Positions 1 through 7,424 are shown, counted from the stretch's first letter. The stretch is 14,096 nt of DNA from UMGS902 sp045580835 (GCA_045580835.1 JAZNOM010000036.1:1-14096), one strand, 5' to 3'. A program made the numbers and translations. The notes: generated from the sequence alone by a model not told the origin.

Positions 1-231
1 TACACCCTCGGGAAGCGGCATCAGCATATAGAGAGTACCGTCTGCAAGCACGCGGAGCTCCATGCCAATCATCTTTTTGCGCTCGGCAAGTTCATCCGCA
101 ACTGCCTCTGCATCGGCTTCGTCGATATAGAGCATTGGGGATGCAAGGTATTCTTCGGCATTGAGATAGTGTATACCGTCATCTCCCATCTCGCCTATCG
201 AATGAAATTTCCACTTTCCTATATAATCCAT
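1..231 (-). CDS. Small hypothetical protein, C-terminus cut by window edge
   Basis: The first 77 residues of a protein are visible. It starts MDYIGKWKFHSIGEMGDDG and the frame stays open to base 1. There is no signal peptide and no membrane segment, so it is probably cytoplasmic. The opening (GKWKFHSI) and the short beta-type stretches ending in LYMLMPLPEG recall the lipocalin/calycin-like small proteins of Clostridia, but I cannot assign a function. The start at 231 is well supported: AAGGAGGT lies five bases upstream. That ribosome binding site overlaps the stop codon of the 952-residue surface protein gene, and the gap between the two genes is 11 bases, so translation is probably coupled. 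It is the third visible gene of the surface-protein operon, which may continue beyond the window. It differs from its neighbours in being acidic, short and not exported. Confidence 0.75.
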   Translation of the reverse strand, partial: MDYIGKWKFHSIGEMGDDGIHYLNAEEYLASPMLYIDEADAEAVADELAERKKMIGMELRVLADGTLYMLMPLPEGV

Positions 232-235
232 AGTT

Positions 236-243
236 ACCTCCTT
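236..243 (-). promoter_or_regulatory. Ribosome binding site overlapping upstream stop codon
   Basis: AAGGAGGT on the minus strand, close to the ideal anti-16S complement. It overlaps the first base of the TAA stop of the 952-residue gene (243-245) and sits a few bases before the ATG at 231. This fixes the start of the small downstream gene and suggests translational coupling. Confidence 0.8.
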
Positions 244-3101
244 TACCAGATAAGAACAATTACCTCATCCTTTGGCGCGTGACCTGTTTCGAGATTTACG
301 TTTGCATCATCGCTGAGGGTAACGCTTCCCTCAAGACTCTTAACCTCGTTTCCGTTTGCATCTTTTATCAAGCAGTAGCACTTGAAGCTGCCGTCAAAAT
401 ACTTTCTGTCAACACCTACGGTAAGTGTATCCGTGGTCTCGCCCTCTGCCCAGTCATGGTCCTTGGATACAGGATAGAAGAAATCCATGCCGTTAACAAA
501 GTAATACCACTTGTAGGTAAGGGGCTTGTATCTGCCGTCTGCCTCTACGCTGAACTTGATGTAGGTATCAGGCTTTGCCGATACAACACCGGGCTGCTTT
601 GAAATAAAAGGCTTTTCTGGGGAAATGGTTGCCGCAGCAGTAATAGCCTCGTTGCCCTCGGCATCGGTAACAACACAGTGGTAATATACATGGTTTGTAA
701 GTTCGGTCTTTTCCACGTGTATTGTGAGCGTATCAGTGTTATAGCCGCTTGCCCACGAGTCGGTAGGCAGAATATCCTTAAAGGTCTTGGCGCCGTCATA
801 AATATAACGCCACTTATAGGTCAGGGCACTGCCGCTCTCGCCAAGTGCCTTTACTTTAAACTGAACTTCATCGCCGTAGTTTGCATAAACGCTCTCGGGA
901 TGTTTTGCAATAACAAGATCATGGGGAGTAGGAATATATGCCTCAGAATACGCAATATTGCCTGCCGCATCGGTTATCATACAGCGGAAGGACATGCCGA
1001 ATGCATACTGCTGCTCGGTAAGCATAATGTTCAGCGTATCTTTATCAAATCCGTTTGCCCATTCCTCCGATTTTGCGATGCTCGTAAGATTATAAGCGGA
1101 CTTGCCGTCTTTAAGTGCCTGCCATACATAGGTATAAGGCTCCATACCGCCAGTAGCATATACACTCATCTTTGTCCACTCACCGATATTTCCTCTTGGA
1201 GTATAGCTTACGCCTACGCTAAGTGCTTCTTTGATAGCAATATTCTTCTTATCTCCGATAAGACCTTGTTTGTCGTAATCAAGCACTGCAGCACGGGTAT
1301 TGATGGTGCCGATTTCCTTAAACAGAAGTCCTACTCTGTCACCTGCAGTGGCTACGTCAAGCTGTTTGTTGAACATTTCAATTGCTTCAACTTTACCGCT
1401 GCCATAAGTGTATTTATCGTCAAAGGTAAATACAAGATGTTCACCGGGGACTATCTTACCTGTCTTAACTCTGCCGACAATAATTGTACCGAGAGAATTC
1501 TTTATAATGTCCTCAAGCTCCATTGTAAAAGGTGTTTCAGGCATTTTAATAGTGTTTGTACTTACGCTTTCGCCGTTTTCATCGGTAACTCTGCAGAAAA
1601 ACTTCTTTTCAATATATGGGCTATCCAAGTCAAACTTAAGCGTAATAACGTCACCGCTCAGGATTGCATATCCGTCATTTTTGAAAGTAGCGGTCTGGTT
1701 CTTGTAGCCTGTATGATAGAGCCACTCAAATTTGTAGGGCTGCTTGCCGCCCTTGGCAAATACCGAATAGGTTACATAATCGCCCTCTTTTGCTGATGCA
1801 ATATACTCAGGCTGCTCGGTAATTGTAAGCTTTTCATAGGTTTCAGGCTCCTCCTCGGCCGGTCCTTCGATATCAAAATATGCGGGAATATCGGTATAGC
1901 CCGTATCAATCTTTGTGCCTTTTGCGTCTGTAACCTCAAGTTTTACCTGCTTTGCGAGATAAGGATTATTCTCGGAGAAAATGAATGATGCGGTTGCGTT
2001 GCCGGTTCCGTCATCTGTAAAGGTTACAAAGCTATCGTTTGTAAGCTTTGTCCCCTTTTCGCCGTCGCTGTAATACCAAGTATATGTATAGGGAGTTTCT
2101 CCGCCAACTACTGACGCAAGGAATATATACTTTCCGAATTCCAGATATGAAGTAGCGCCCTTAAACGCAAGTGGCTCGGTTTCTGACGGCTTTTCGCCGA
2201 GGGTGAACTCTATTCTTGCAGACTTATACATCATTCTTGTAAGAACTGCCGCAACCTCGCTTCTCTTGATGTTTGCATCTGGTTTACAGTTACGTGCTGC
2301 ATCAACGCCGCCAACGATACCGGCACGGTAAAGTTTATATATAGCGGGGTCTTTTTTTACATCGGGGATTGCATCTTCGGCAACGTAGTTGATTTCCTCA
2401 AGTGCCTCCGGTGGAAGCGAATATGCAAAGATACGCATATATCCCTGTCTTGTTGCAGGGGCACTCAGGTCATAGCCGTGTTCCTCTTTGAGAATACCGT
2501 TTTCAATGCAATAATCAAGATAAGGCTTATACCATGGGTTGCCGACTGTGAGTGTTACCTTGCCGTCGGTATACTTCTGATGCATACAAGCCGCAAGTTT
2601 TATCGCTTCAACATATGTGATATTGAGGTCAGGCGCAAAGGTTATGTTAGTTTTGCCATTGATAAGCCCATCATAGTATGCTCGGATTACATCATTATAG
2701 AACCATGCACTCTCGCTTACATCGATAAAAGGATTTGCGAATTTGTCATAGCCGCAAACAGTACACTTGTCATCTTTAAAGGTGTGGTCCTTTATATTGA
2801 AACGCTCAAAGCAGACCTGACACTCTTCATAGTGGTAGTCCATATCTGCACCGTTCATAAGAATATGCTCGTGCTCGCCCTCTCCGCGAATCGCTGTGTC
2901 CTCATACCCGCAAACTGTGCATTTGCCGTCTTTGAATTCGTGGCTGCCTGCATTGCGAAGTTCAAAACACTTCTGGCATTCCTCATAGTGACTTGTCAGA
3001 TTTCTCATAGCGAGGAAGTCGTGCTCGCAAGGAATACCATCTGCAAATGCAGAAATGGCAAGCATAATTGCCGCAATCAATAATGTAATTACTCTTTTCA
3101 T
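243..3101 (-). CDS. Secreted SLH and Ig-like surface protein with an EF-Tu domain 2-like insert (952 aa)
   Basis: An exported cell-surface protein. Residues 1-20 form a signal peptide with an AFA cleavage motif. Residues 25-68 and 78-119 are two copies of a short zinc-ribbon-like module (HYEECQ-C and C-TVCGY pairs). Residues 123-292 hold three SLH domains; the first starts NPFIDV, the second is degenerate, and the third starts AIPDV. SLH domains normally bind pyruvylated secondary cell-wall polymer, so the protein should be held non-covalently on the wall. Five Ig-like domains follow at about 313-412, 425-520, 622-723, 728-826 and 831-929. Each ends in a strand like C-x-VTDAxGN and most have a PYxYxW core. 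Residues 524-612 resemble EF-Tu domain 2 instead. No catalytic motif is seen; adhesion or binding is inferred. The ATG at 3101 is preceded by AAGGAG, which overlaps the stop of the upstream gene nine bases away. Confidence 0.88.
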   Translation of the reverse strand: MKRVITLLIAAIMLAISAFADGIPCEHDFLAMRNLTSHYEECQKCFELRNAGSHEFKDGKCTVCGYEDTAIRGEGEHEHILMNGADMDYHYEECQVCFERFNIKDHTFKDDKCTVCGYDKFANPFIDVSESAWFYNDVIRAYYDGLINGKTNITFAPDLNITYVEAIKLAACMHQKYTDGKVTLTVGNPWYKPYLDYCIENGILKEEHGYDLSAPATRQGYMRIFAYSLPPEALEEINYVAEDAIPDVKKDPAIYKLYRAGIVGGVDAARNCKPDANIKRSEVAAVLTRMMYKSARIEFTLGEKPSETEPLAFKGATSYLEFGKYIFLASVVGGETPYTYTWYYSDGEKGTKLTNDSFVTFTDDGTGNATASFIFSENNPYLAKQVKLEVTDAKGTKIDTGYTDIPAYFDIEGPAEEEPETYEKLTITEQPEYIASAKEGDYVTYSVFAKGGKQPYKFEWLYHTGYKNQTATFKNDGYAILSGDVITLKFDLDSPYIEKKFFCRVTDENGESVSTNTIKMPETPFTMELEDIIKNSLGTIIVGRVKTGKIVPGEHLVFTFDDKYTYGSGKVEAIEMFNKQLDVATAGDRVGLLFKEIGTINTRAAVLDYDKQGLIGDKKNIAIKEALSVGVSYTPRGNIGEWTKMSVYATGGMEPYTYVWQALKDGKSAYNLTSIAKSEEWANGFDKDTLNIMLTEQQYAFGMSFRCMITDAAGNIAYSEAYIPTPHDLVIAKHPESVYANYGDEVQFKVKALGESGSALTYKWRYIYDGAKTFKDILPTDSWASGYNTDTLTIHVEKTELTNHVYYHCVVTDAEGNEAITAAATISPEKPFISKQPGVVSAKPDTYIKFSVEADGRYKPLTYKWYYFVNGMDFFYPVSKDHDWAEGETTDTLTVGVDRKYFDGSFKCYCLIKDANGNEVKSLEGSVTLSDDANVNLETGHAPKDEVIVLIW
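1266..1532 (-). other. EF-Tu domain 2-like segment inside the surface protein
   Basis: Residues 524-612 of the 952-residue protein match translation factor domain 2 in order and spacing: PF then (L)ED, GTIIVGRVKTGKIVPGE, then EAIEMFNKQLD, AGDRVGLLFKEI, and a final R-x-x-VLD. In EF-Tu the matching blocks are PFLLPIEDV, GTVVTGRVERG with VGEE, GVEMFRKLLD, AGENVGVLLRGI and RGQVL. This was compared from memory of the family. The GTPase domain (G1-G4 motifs) is absent. The segment lies between Ig-like domains 2 and 3 of an exported protein, so a role in translation is very unlikely. Confidence 0.72.
2226..2735 (-). other. Three SLH domains near the N-terminus
   Basis: Residues 123-292 of the 952-residue protein. 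The first domain reads FIDVSESAWFYNDVIRAYYD followed by GLINGKTNITFAPD, a standard SLH layout. The second keeps the WYKPYLDYCIENGIL helix but lacks the opening DV. The third reads AIPDVKKDPAIYKLYRAGIV and ends RSEVAAVLTRMM. The TRAE-like motif that usually contacts the wall polymer is poorly kept (ITYVEAIK in the first, KRSEVAA in the third), so anchoring strength may differ from the partner protein. Confidence 0.8.
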
Positions 3102-3106
3102 GTCTA

Positions 3107-3112
3107 CTCCTT
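3107..3112 (-). promoter_or_regulatory. Ribosome binding site overlapping upstream stop codon
   Basis: AAGGAG on the minus strand, five bases before the ATG at 3101 and sharing two bases with the TAA stop of the 1333-residue gene (3111-3113). It shows that the two surface protein genes are read from one transcript with closely coupled translation. Confidence 0.75.
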
Positions 3113-6100
3113 ATTTCTCATAAAACATATAAAGGAAATATGCAATTCCCGCTCTCGGACAAGGCTCATCGGGAGAAACAACAAATTTTGTTCCGTCGAG
3201 GAGTCCCTCTTTCTTTGCCCAGTCACGCGCCTCTGCATACCAGCCGTTTGTGCCAATCTTCATTGCTCTGTAAAGCATTGTCATAATATGTGCGCTTGAG
3301 CAGGTCTGGTGAGGTGTAAAGGTTGTGGCGGATGTGCCGACTATAATTCCCTGTTCAACGCCCCAGAGTACCGCATCGTAGTAATAGTCAGTAGTCTTTA
3401 CATCGGTAAAGGGATTTACCGATGTTTTGGGTGTAGGCTTGCCTGCCGCACGCCAGAGGAATGTTATCCCCTGCGCTCTTGTACAGGTATCGTCAGGCGA
3501 GAAGGTTGTCGCCGTTGTACCTACGGTAAGTCCCGTATCCTTTGCCCACATTACCGCATCAAAGAAGTAATCGCTTGCCTTAACGTCGGTAAACGGGTTA
3601 TTCTTACTCTTGTTGTAGCCGCAAGTCTTGCAGCGCCCATTTGCATCAAACTCATGATTGCCTGCGTCCTTTACAGCACCGCAAACAAGGCACTCGTAAT
3701 GGTGACTGTTTTCGTTACGCATCAGAATGTAATCGTGAACATGGTCAAGCTTTTGAAAGGTATATTCGACATTTACAAACTGCTCGCTTATATACTCCGC
3801 TTTCGCCGATAAACCGTTGATAGTTGCGGTAACATCGGTTGCAAACTTATAGTCCCCGTTTGTACGGAAAGAAATATAGATTTTATATACATTATCCTCT
3901 GAAAAAACCTCTGTGCCGCCGGGGAGCAGGAATTTGCCGCTTGTCATATTCTCCCATGCGATACCGTTTTTATATCTCGATGCGCTAAGTCCTGAATTGT
4001 CGCTTGTCATACGCTTGCCGTCGAATTTGGTATAATCCGCTTTTGCGCCGATTTCGGGAGGAGTGATGTTGAATATTATGCTTGAAATATACTCACCGTC
4101 TTCGCCCCATGAGTAACCGCATGTATCGCAGACGAGGTTTCGGTCAACATCCGCGTGCGGCTCGGTAACAGTTTCGTTACAACCGCTTACCTTGCAGTAG
4201 CTCTTGTGACTCACCGCATCAAGGACTTTCCAATCTGCAAATGCATGCTCACCGCCCTTTTGAGTGTAGCCGTATTTTACATAAATTCCGCACACTGCAC
4301 ACTTTATATCGCCTGTATAGCCGTCATTCAGGCAGGTTGCTTCCTTGTAGTTTACAGTTTGAAGTTTTGCGTGAGTGGGTGCTATCAGCTTGCCCTCTTT
4401 TACAAGGTCGCCGCAGGAGCAGTAGGTGTCGCCCGTGTAGCCAAAATCAAAGCAGGTAGCCGCTTTAGCATTTTTGACGGTTATCGTGCCCGTATGCTTT
4501 CTCGGTGTGGTGTCACCCATAACCACCATGCCGCAATGCGAGCATTTGTATGAGCCTTCGTAGCCGCGCTGTTCGCACGTTGCCGCAACTACGCTACTCT
4601 TGACAAGTGTGAGCGTGCCTGTATGCTCGGTACCGCCCTCTATAGCTTCACCGTATTTTACAACATATCCGCAATCGCAGCAGCGAAGGTCGCCTGTATA
4701 GCCGTCCTTTACACAGACAGGCTTGTATGCGCCAAAAATTCTTGTTCCGCTCTCGTGCTTACACTCGTTTTTATCAATAGCAGGGATAAATGTGAAAATT
4801 CCGCCGCCTGTGTATTCCTTAAAGTTCTTGATTGTGAAAGCCCACTTCGGCTCGCCCTCAAGCTTTATCGAGGTTGCGTAGCCCGTTACGTCAAGGTCGC
4901 TCACGCCGTTTCCGCTATAGTATACACGGAAAGCAAGGCATCTCGGATTGTTCATCTTGATGTAATCGTTTTTATCGTTGACAGTGGGAGCAAAAGTAAT
5001 CTCAATACTGTCGCCCATAACGTAAATATCGCTTGATGCATGACCGTACTGTACATATACAAGGTCGTTTGCCTTTGTCCAGTCGGTTGCGACGTTCTCC
5101 TCTTTTACGCTGTCAAATCGCATCGGCTTCTCTGTTGTGGTATAGGAGCAAAGACTACATTCCTTATACGGTGCGCCAATGCCGTCCTGAGAGGTATGAG
5201 GTGTTCCCTGATTACCCCATGCAAGCCATGTGTGGCTCTCCAAGGTAGTCTTGGTACAACCGTCATAAAGGCACTTAAGACGGTGCTGTGTGCCGTTTTT
5301 GTAAGTGTAGTCAACCTCGCACTCGCCCGTTTCTTTGTCAAAGAAAAAGTGGTCATGGTTCTTTATATGTGTAGTAAATCCACAGTCACGGCAGGTGTAT
5401 TTGGTCCATACGCTGCCGTCTACGCTATCGGTAACCTCGCCCTCTGCCTTGCCAAAGTTGTGGGGGAGTTCCTTTACCGCCTCGCAGCCGTCGCCAAGAC
5501 ACATTATTTCATGTACTTTGCTTTCGTACACGCCAATGTTGCTCTTGCTATTCGGCTGATGGATAATACCGATAAGCGCACCCTTATAGTAGGTGCTCTC
5601 TTTGTAAATGTGCTTTGAAAGAATAGACGCCTCGGCGGAATATACGGTATTTCCGTCCTCATCCTTAATCTCGCAACGGTAAGAGTTCTCACCATAGCAA
5701 ACCGTCGTGGGAACAGAAATCGTCAATTTTTCACTCTTTGCACCGTGAACAACATTAAATTTTTTACCGTTGTTCCAAGAGGTCGTATAGTCTTCGAGAG
5801 CCGTCCACTTTCCATTTCCGTATCTTTCGTACCACTGGTAGCGAAGCGTGCTGGTTCCTTTGGCAAAAACGGAAAACGAAACCTTGTTATCCTCAATATT
5901 GTAAGGCTCACCTGCGTCCGCCTCACTGTCGCTTACGCTTACAACTCTGCTCTGCGGCTGAGCGAGAATAAGTATCTTTGTGTGCGTATTGTAACCGCAA
6001 ACGGTACAGATGTCGTACTTGTTAAGCGTGTGCTTAGTTTTTGCGGTATAGTGTGCCGTACTCTCGCAATAACGGCACTTCACATAGTGATAGGTTTCAT

Positions 6101-7112
6101 CAAATGACCATGAGTTCTGCGGCTTTGCACTATGCTCGCCGCCTGAGGTGTGCTCGGTGATAATATGCATATCAAAATCAGGGTCGCTTACGCACATATC
6201 GCCGCAGTCGCAGCCCTCGTCCTCGGCAAAAGTACGACAACAGTCCTCGCAGCGAAGTTCGCCGTTACTATAGCAGATTTCGCATACGTCTACGTCATGG
6301 AAACACGCGCCGCAGTCATCACAGAAATGCTCATCATATTCATCGTCCATTACGCAAAGCCCCTCGCTGCAATCGGAATTGCCCTCGCAGCAGTCAAGGC
6401 ATACCTCGCAGATGTCGCATTGCTCGACTGCACAAAACGGAGTTCCGCAATCAAGGCAGATATGGTCATACCAATCGGAGCTTTCCACGCAGTAGTCACC
6501 GCACTCGCATCCCTCGCTCTGTGCCTCCGCCGCACAACATTCTTCGCAGGCGTTGCACTCATCGCATAGTTCAAGACCGTCGTCATAAACGCATCGCTCG
6601 CATTTCTCGCAGTTAAGGCAGCACTCCTTGCAATGCTCGGCGCCATCTTCCTCGCATGCGCCATAAGTGTTATAGCAATAGCCGCACTCGGGGCAATGCA
6701 CACCGCCTTCAAACTCCTGACAGCTCTCGCAACGGCCGCAATCATCACATAATGCGCCCGCGCAGCTCTCACAGAACCAGCAGATGCTGCATAGCGCATC
6801 CCGGTCGCCGGCATAGCACTCCTCGCAGCCCATGCAATGGTCTACCTCGCCGATGTAGCAATCGTCGCAAAGATGACATTCGGTACAGAATTTACTGCGT
6901 GTATTGAAGCAGTCGCCGCATTCCCAACAGTGCGTAGCCGCCCAGCAGTCCGCCGGCTCTGCCTCAATACTGCAGAGTCCGCATTCGCAAAGCCAATCGC
7001 CAAAACGATATGCACCGCAGTACATGCAGTTGTCGCCGTCCTCGGCAAGCACGGTAAATGCAAGCAGAGAAACAAGCAGACACAAAACAAAAATCCTGCC
7101 AAGTTTTTTCAT
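3111..7112 (-). CDS. Secreted cysteine-ladder, Ig-like and SLH surface protein (1333 aa)
   Basis: Probably a cell-wall-bound exported protein. Residues 1-23 form a signal peptide (MKKLGRIFVLCLLVS, cut near VLA-ED). Residues 29-307 contain 63 cysteines, mostly as chained CxxC pairs. Residues 338-375 form another CxxC module. About 378-497 is an Ig-like domain (YRCEIKDEDGN). Residues 530-660 carry further CxxC/His modules. About 663-780 is a beta-rich stretch with no recognised family. Residues 797-957 hold four GYTGD-type repeats. About 1006-1120 resembles the beta repeat common in Clostridia SLH proteins that ends V-x-YTF. Residues 1124-1168 repeat the zinc-ribbon-like module of the partner protein. 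Three SLH domains end the protein (from 1172). No enzyme motif was found. The cysteines could bind metal or form disulfides; the sequence does not decide. The start at 7112 has GGAGG eight bases upstream. It is the first gene of the operon, divergent from the LuxR-type regulator. Confidence 0.88.
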   Translation of the reverse strand: MKKLGRIFVLCLLVSLLAFTVLAEDGDNCMYCGAYRFGDWLCECGLCSIEAEPADCWAATHCWECGDCFNTRSKFCTECHLCDDCYIGEVDHCMGCEECYAGDRDALCSICWFCESCAGALCDDCGRCESCQEFEGGVHCPECGYCYNTYGACEEDGAEHCKECCLNCEKCERCVYDDGLELCDECNACEECCAAEAQSEGCECGDYCVESSDWYDHICLDCGTPFCAVEQCDICEVCLDCCEGNSDCSEGLCVMDDEYDEHFCDDCGACFHDVDVCEICYSNGELRCEDCCRTFAEDEGCDCGDMCVSDPDFDMHIITEHTSGGEHSAKPQNSWSFDETYHYVKCRYCESTAHYTAKTKHTLNKYDICTVCGYNTHTKILILAQPQSRVVSVSDSEADAGEPYNIEDNKVSFSVFAKGTSTLRYQWYERYGNGKWTALEDYTTSWNNGKKFNVVHGAKSEKLTISVPTTVCYGENSYRCEIKDEDGNTVYSAEASILSKHIYKESTYYKGALIGIIHQPNSKSNIGVYESKVHEIMCLGDGCEAVKELPHNFGKAEGEVTDSVDGSVWTKYTCRDCGFTTHIKNHDHFFFDKETGECEVDYTYKNGTQHRLKCLYDGCTKTTLESHTWLAWGNQGTPHTSQDGIGAPYKECSLCSYTTTEKPMRFDSVKEENVATDWTKANDLVYVQYGHASSDIYVMGDSIEITFAPTVNDKNDYIKMNNPRCLAFRVYYSGNGVSDLDVTGYATSIKLEGEPKWAFTIKNFKEYTGGGIFTFIPAIDKNECKHESGTRIFGAYKPVCVKDGYTGDLRCCDCGYVVKYGEAIEGGTEHTGTLTLVKSSVVAATCEQRGYEGSYKCSHCGMVVMGDTTPRKHTGTITVKNAKAATCFDFGYTGDTYCSCGDLVKEGKLIAPTHAKLQTVNYKEATCLNDGYTGDIKCAVCGIYVKYGYTQKGGEHAFADWKVLDAVSHKSYCKVSGCNETVTEPHADVDRNLVCDTCGYSWGEDGEYISSIIFNITPPEIGAKADYTKFDGKRMTSDNSGLSASRYKNGIAWENMTSGKFLLPGGTEVFSEDNVYKIYISFRTNGDYKFATDVTATINGLSAKAEYISEQFVNVEYTFQKLDHVHDYILMRNENSHHYECLVCGAVKDAGNHEFDANGRCKTCGYNKSKNNPFTDVKASDYFFDAVMWAKDTGLTVGTTATTFSPDDTCTRAQGITFLWRAAGKPTPKTSVNPFTDVKTTDYYYDAVLWGVEQGIIVGTSATTFTPHQTCSSAHIMTMLYRAMKIGTNGWYAEARDWAKKEGLLDGTKFVVSPDEPCPRAGIAYFLYMFYEK
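3114..3599 (-). other. Three C-terminal SLH domains
   Basis: Residues 1172-1333 of the large surface protein. The first two are clear and alike: NPFTDVKASDYFFDAVMWAK with GLTVGTTATTFSPDDTCTRAQ, and NPFTDVKTTDYYYDAVLWGV with GIIVGTSATTFTPHQTCSSAH. The third (WYAEARDWAKKEGLLDGTKF, then SPDEPCPRAGIAYFLYMF) lacks the opening DV. TRAQ in the first domain fits the wall-binding TRAE-type motif. The expected role is non-covalent anchoring to secondary cell-wall polymer. Confidence 0.88.
4242..4724 (-). repeat. Four tandem GYTGD/CxxC protein repeats
   Basis: Residues 797-957 of the 1333-residue protein contain four copies of a unit of 40-46 residues with the pattern TC-x4-GYTGD-x2-C-x2-CG-x-V-x-G, then a histidine. 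Unit starts are near Cys 800, 846, 887 and 927. The second reads GYEGS and the third has CSCG in place of CxxCG. The type recurs in surface proteins of gut Firmicutes; no ligand is known to me. Confidence 0.8.
6192..7028 (-). repeat. Cysteine-ladder region, 63 Cys in 279 residues
   Basis: Residues 29-307 of the 1333-residue protein. Nearly all cysteines sit in chains spaced C-x2-C, for example CSICWFCESC and CDDCGRCESC. The second half shows a roughly 49-residue period: a CC pair, an acidic stretch with GCxCGDxCV, then D-x-D/Y-x-HI or HF. Copies begin near residues 190, 239 and 289; the last is cut short, and the middle one has changed cysteine spacing. The region is strongly acidic. Confidence 0.85.
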
Positions 7113-7126
7113 TTCGGTTTCCTCCG

Positions 7127-7155
7127 TTGACTAAAATTTATAACTATGATATAAT
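7127..7155 (+). promoter_or_regulatory. Sigma-A type promoter for the regulator gene
   Basis: TTGACT (7127-7132), a 17-base spacer, then TATAAT (7150-7155). Transcription should start near 7162, giving a leader of about 260 bases before the regulator's ATG. The promoter lies directly upstream of the ribosome binding site of the oppositely oriented surface protein gene, so the two transcription units overlap or abut here. Confidence 0.65.
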
Positions 7156-7176
7156 TAATATAAAATATCAGGGGCG

Positions 7177-7206
7177 GTCTCTGTTTCGTTGGCGCGCCAC
7201 AGAGAC
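7177..7206. repeat. Inverted repeat in regulator leader
   Basis: A perfect 8-base inverted repeat, GTCTCTGT and ACAGAGAC, with a 14-base loop that contains the palindrome GGCGCGCC. It could be an operator or an RNA hairpin in the leader of the regulator transcript. Confidence 0.6.
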
Positions 7207-7276
7207 ATTTACATGAGTTTGTAAATGGGGTACCCCTTTTTAACAAGGCAAGGTTATATACCCTCCTTCTATACCC

Positions 7277-7298
7277 TGTAATTTAATTTTAAATTACA
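7277..7298. repeat. AT-rich perfect palindrome
   Basis: TGTAATTTAA and TTAAATTACA, 10-base arms with a 2-base centre. It is almost a dyad, as expected for the binding site of a dimeric DNA-binding protein. It is midway between the divergent genes and could be an operator; its role is inferred from form and place only. Confidence 0.55.
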
Positions 7299-7424
7299 AC
7301 AATACCTAAAGTCGCCACACAAACGCAAAATAAAAGTGTGGGATTGCCGTTTTTTTCGCTCAAAAAGTGTGGGAAGCGGTGTGGTTTTTCGTTTTCAGGG
7401 GTAAAAAAGCAAAGGAGAGCATTT

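Larger units (their letters stand above)
7113..7424. other. Divergent intergenic region with inverted repeats
   Basis: 312 bases between the surface operon and the regulator gene. On the minus strand it holds GGAGG (7121-7125) for the large surface protein. On the plus strand it holds a near-consensus promoter (7127-7155). Inverted repeats follow: GTCTCTGT / ACAGAGAC (7177-7184, 7199-7206) around the palindrome GGCGCGCC; CATTTAC / GTAAATG (7206-7212, 7221-7227); GGGGTACCCC (7227-7236) followed by five T; and TGTAATTTAA / TTAAATTACA (7277-7286, 7289-7298). A 12-base direct repeat AAAAGTGTGGGA lies at 7332 and 7363. I saw no confident minus-strand promoter, only AT-rich sequence upstream of 7113. 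Confidence 0.7.

Noticed and set aside
678..1796. Plus-strand frame of 372 residues
   Set aside because: It is antisense to the 952-residue surface protein gene, whose frame has a signal peptide, SLH and Ig domains and a good ribosome binding site. The antisense product has no recognisable domain and no ribosome binding site.
2478..6907. Several plus-strand frames opposite the surface protein genes (for example 2478-3083, 5040-5618 and 6150-6569)
   Set aside because: All lie opposite well-supported minus-strand coding sequence, have odd compositions produced by the complementary codons (Cys and Ala rich), and lack ribosome binding sites.
4242..7028. DNA repeats suggestive of a CRISPR array
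   Set aside because: The periodicity is at protein level (CxxC ladders, GYTGD units) with variable DNA sequence and unequal unit lengths. There are no identical repeats with unique spacers.
7338..7424. N-terminal extension of the regulator to an ATG at 7338
   Set aside because: The extra 29 residues are basic and interrupt a clean signal-like start. The ATG at 7425 has AAAGGAG at proper spacing and the earlier one does not.
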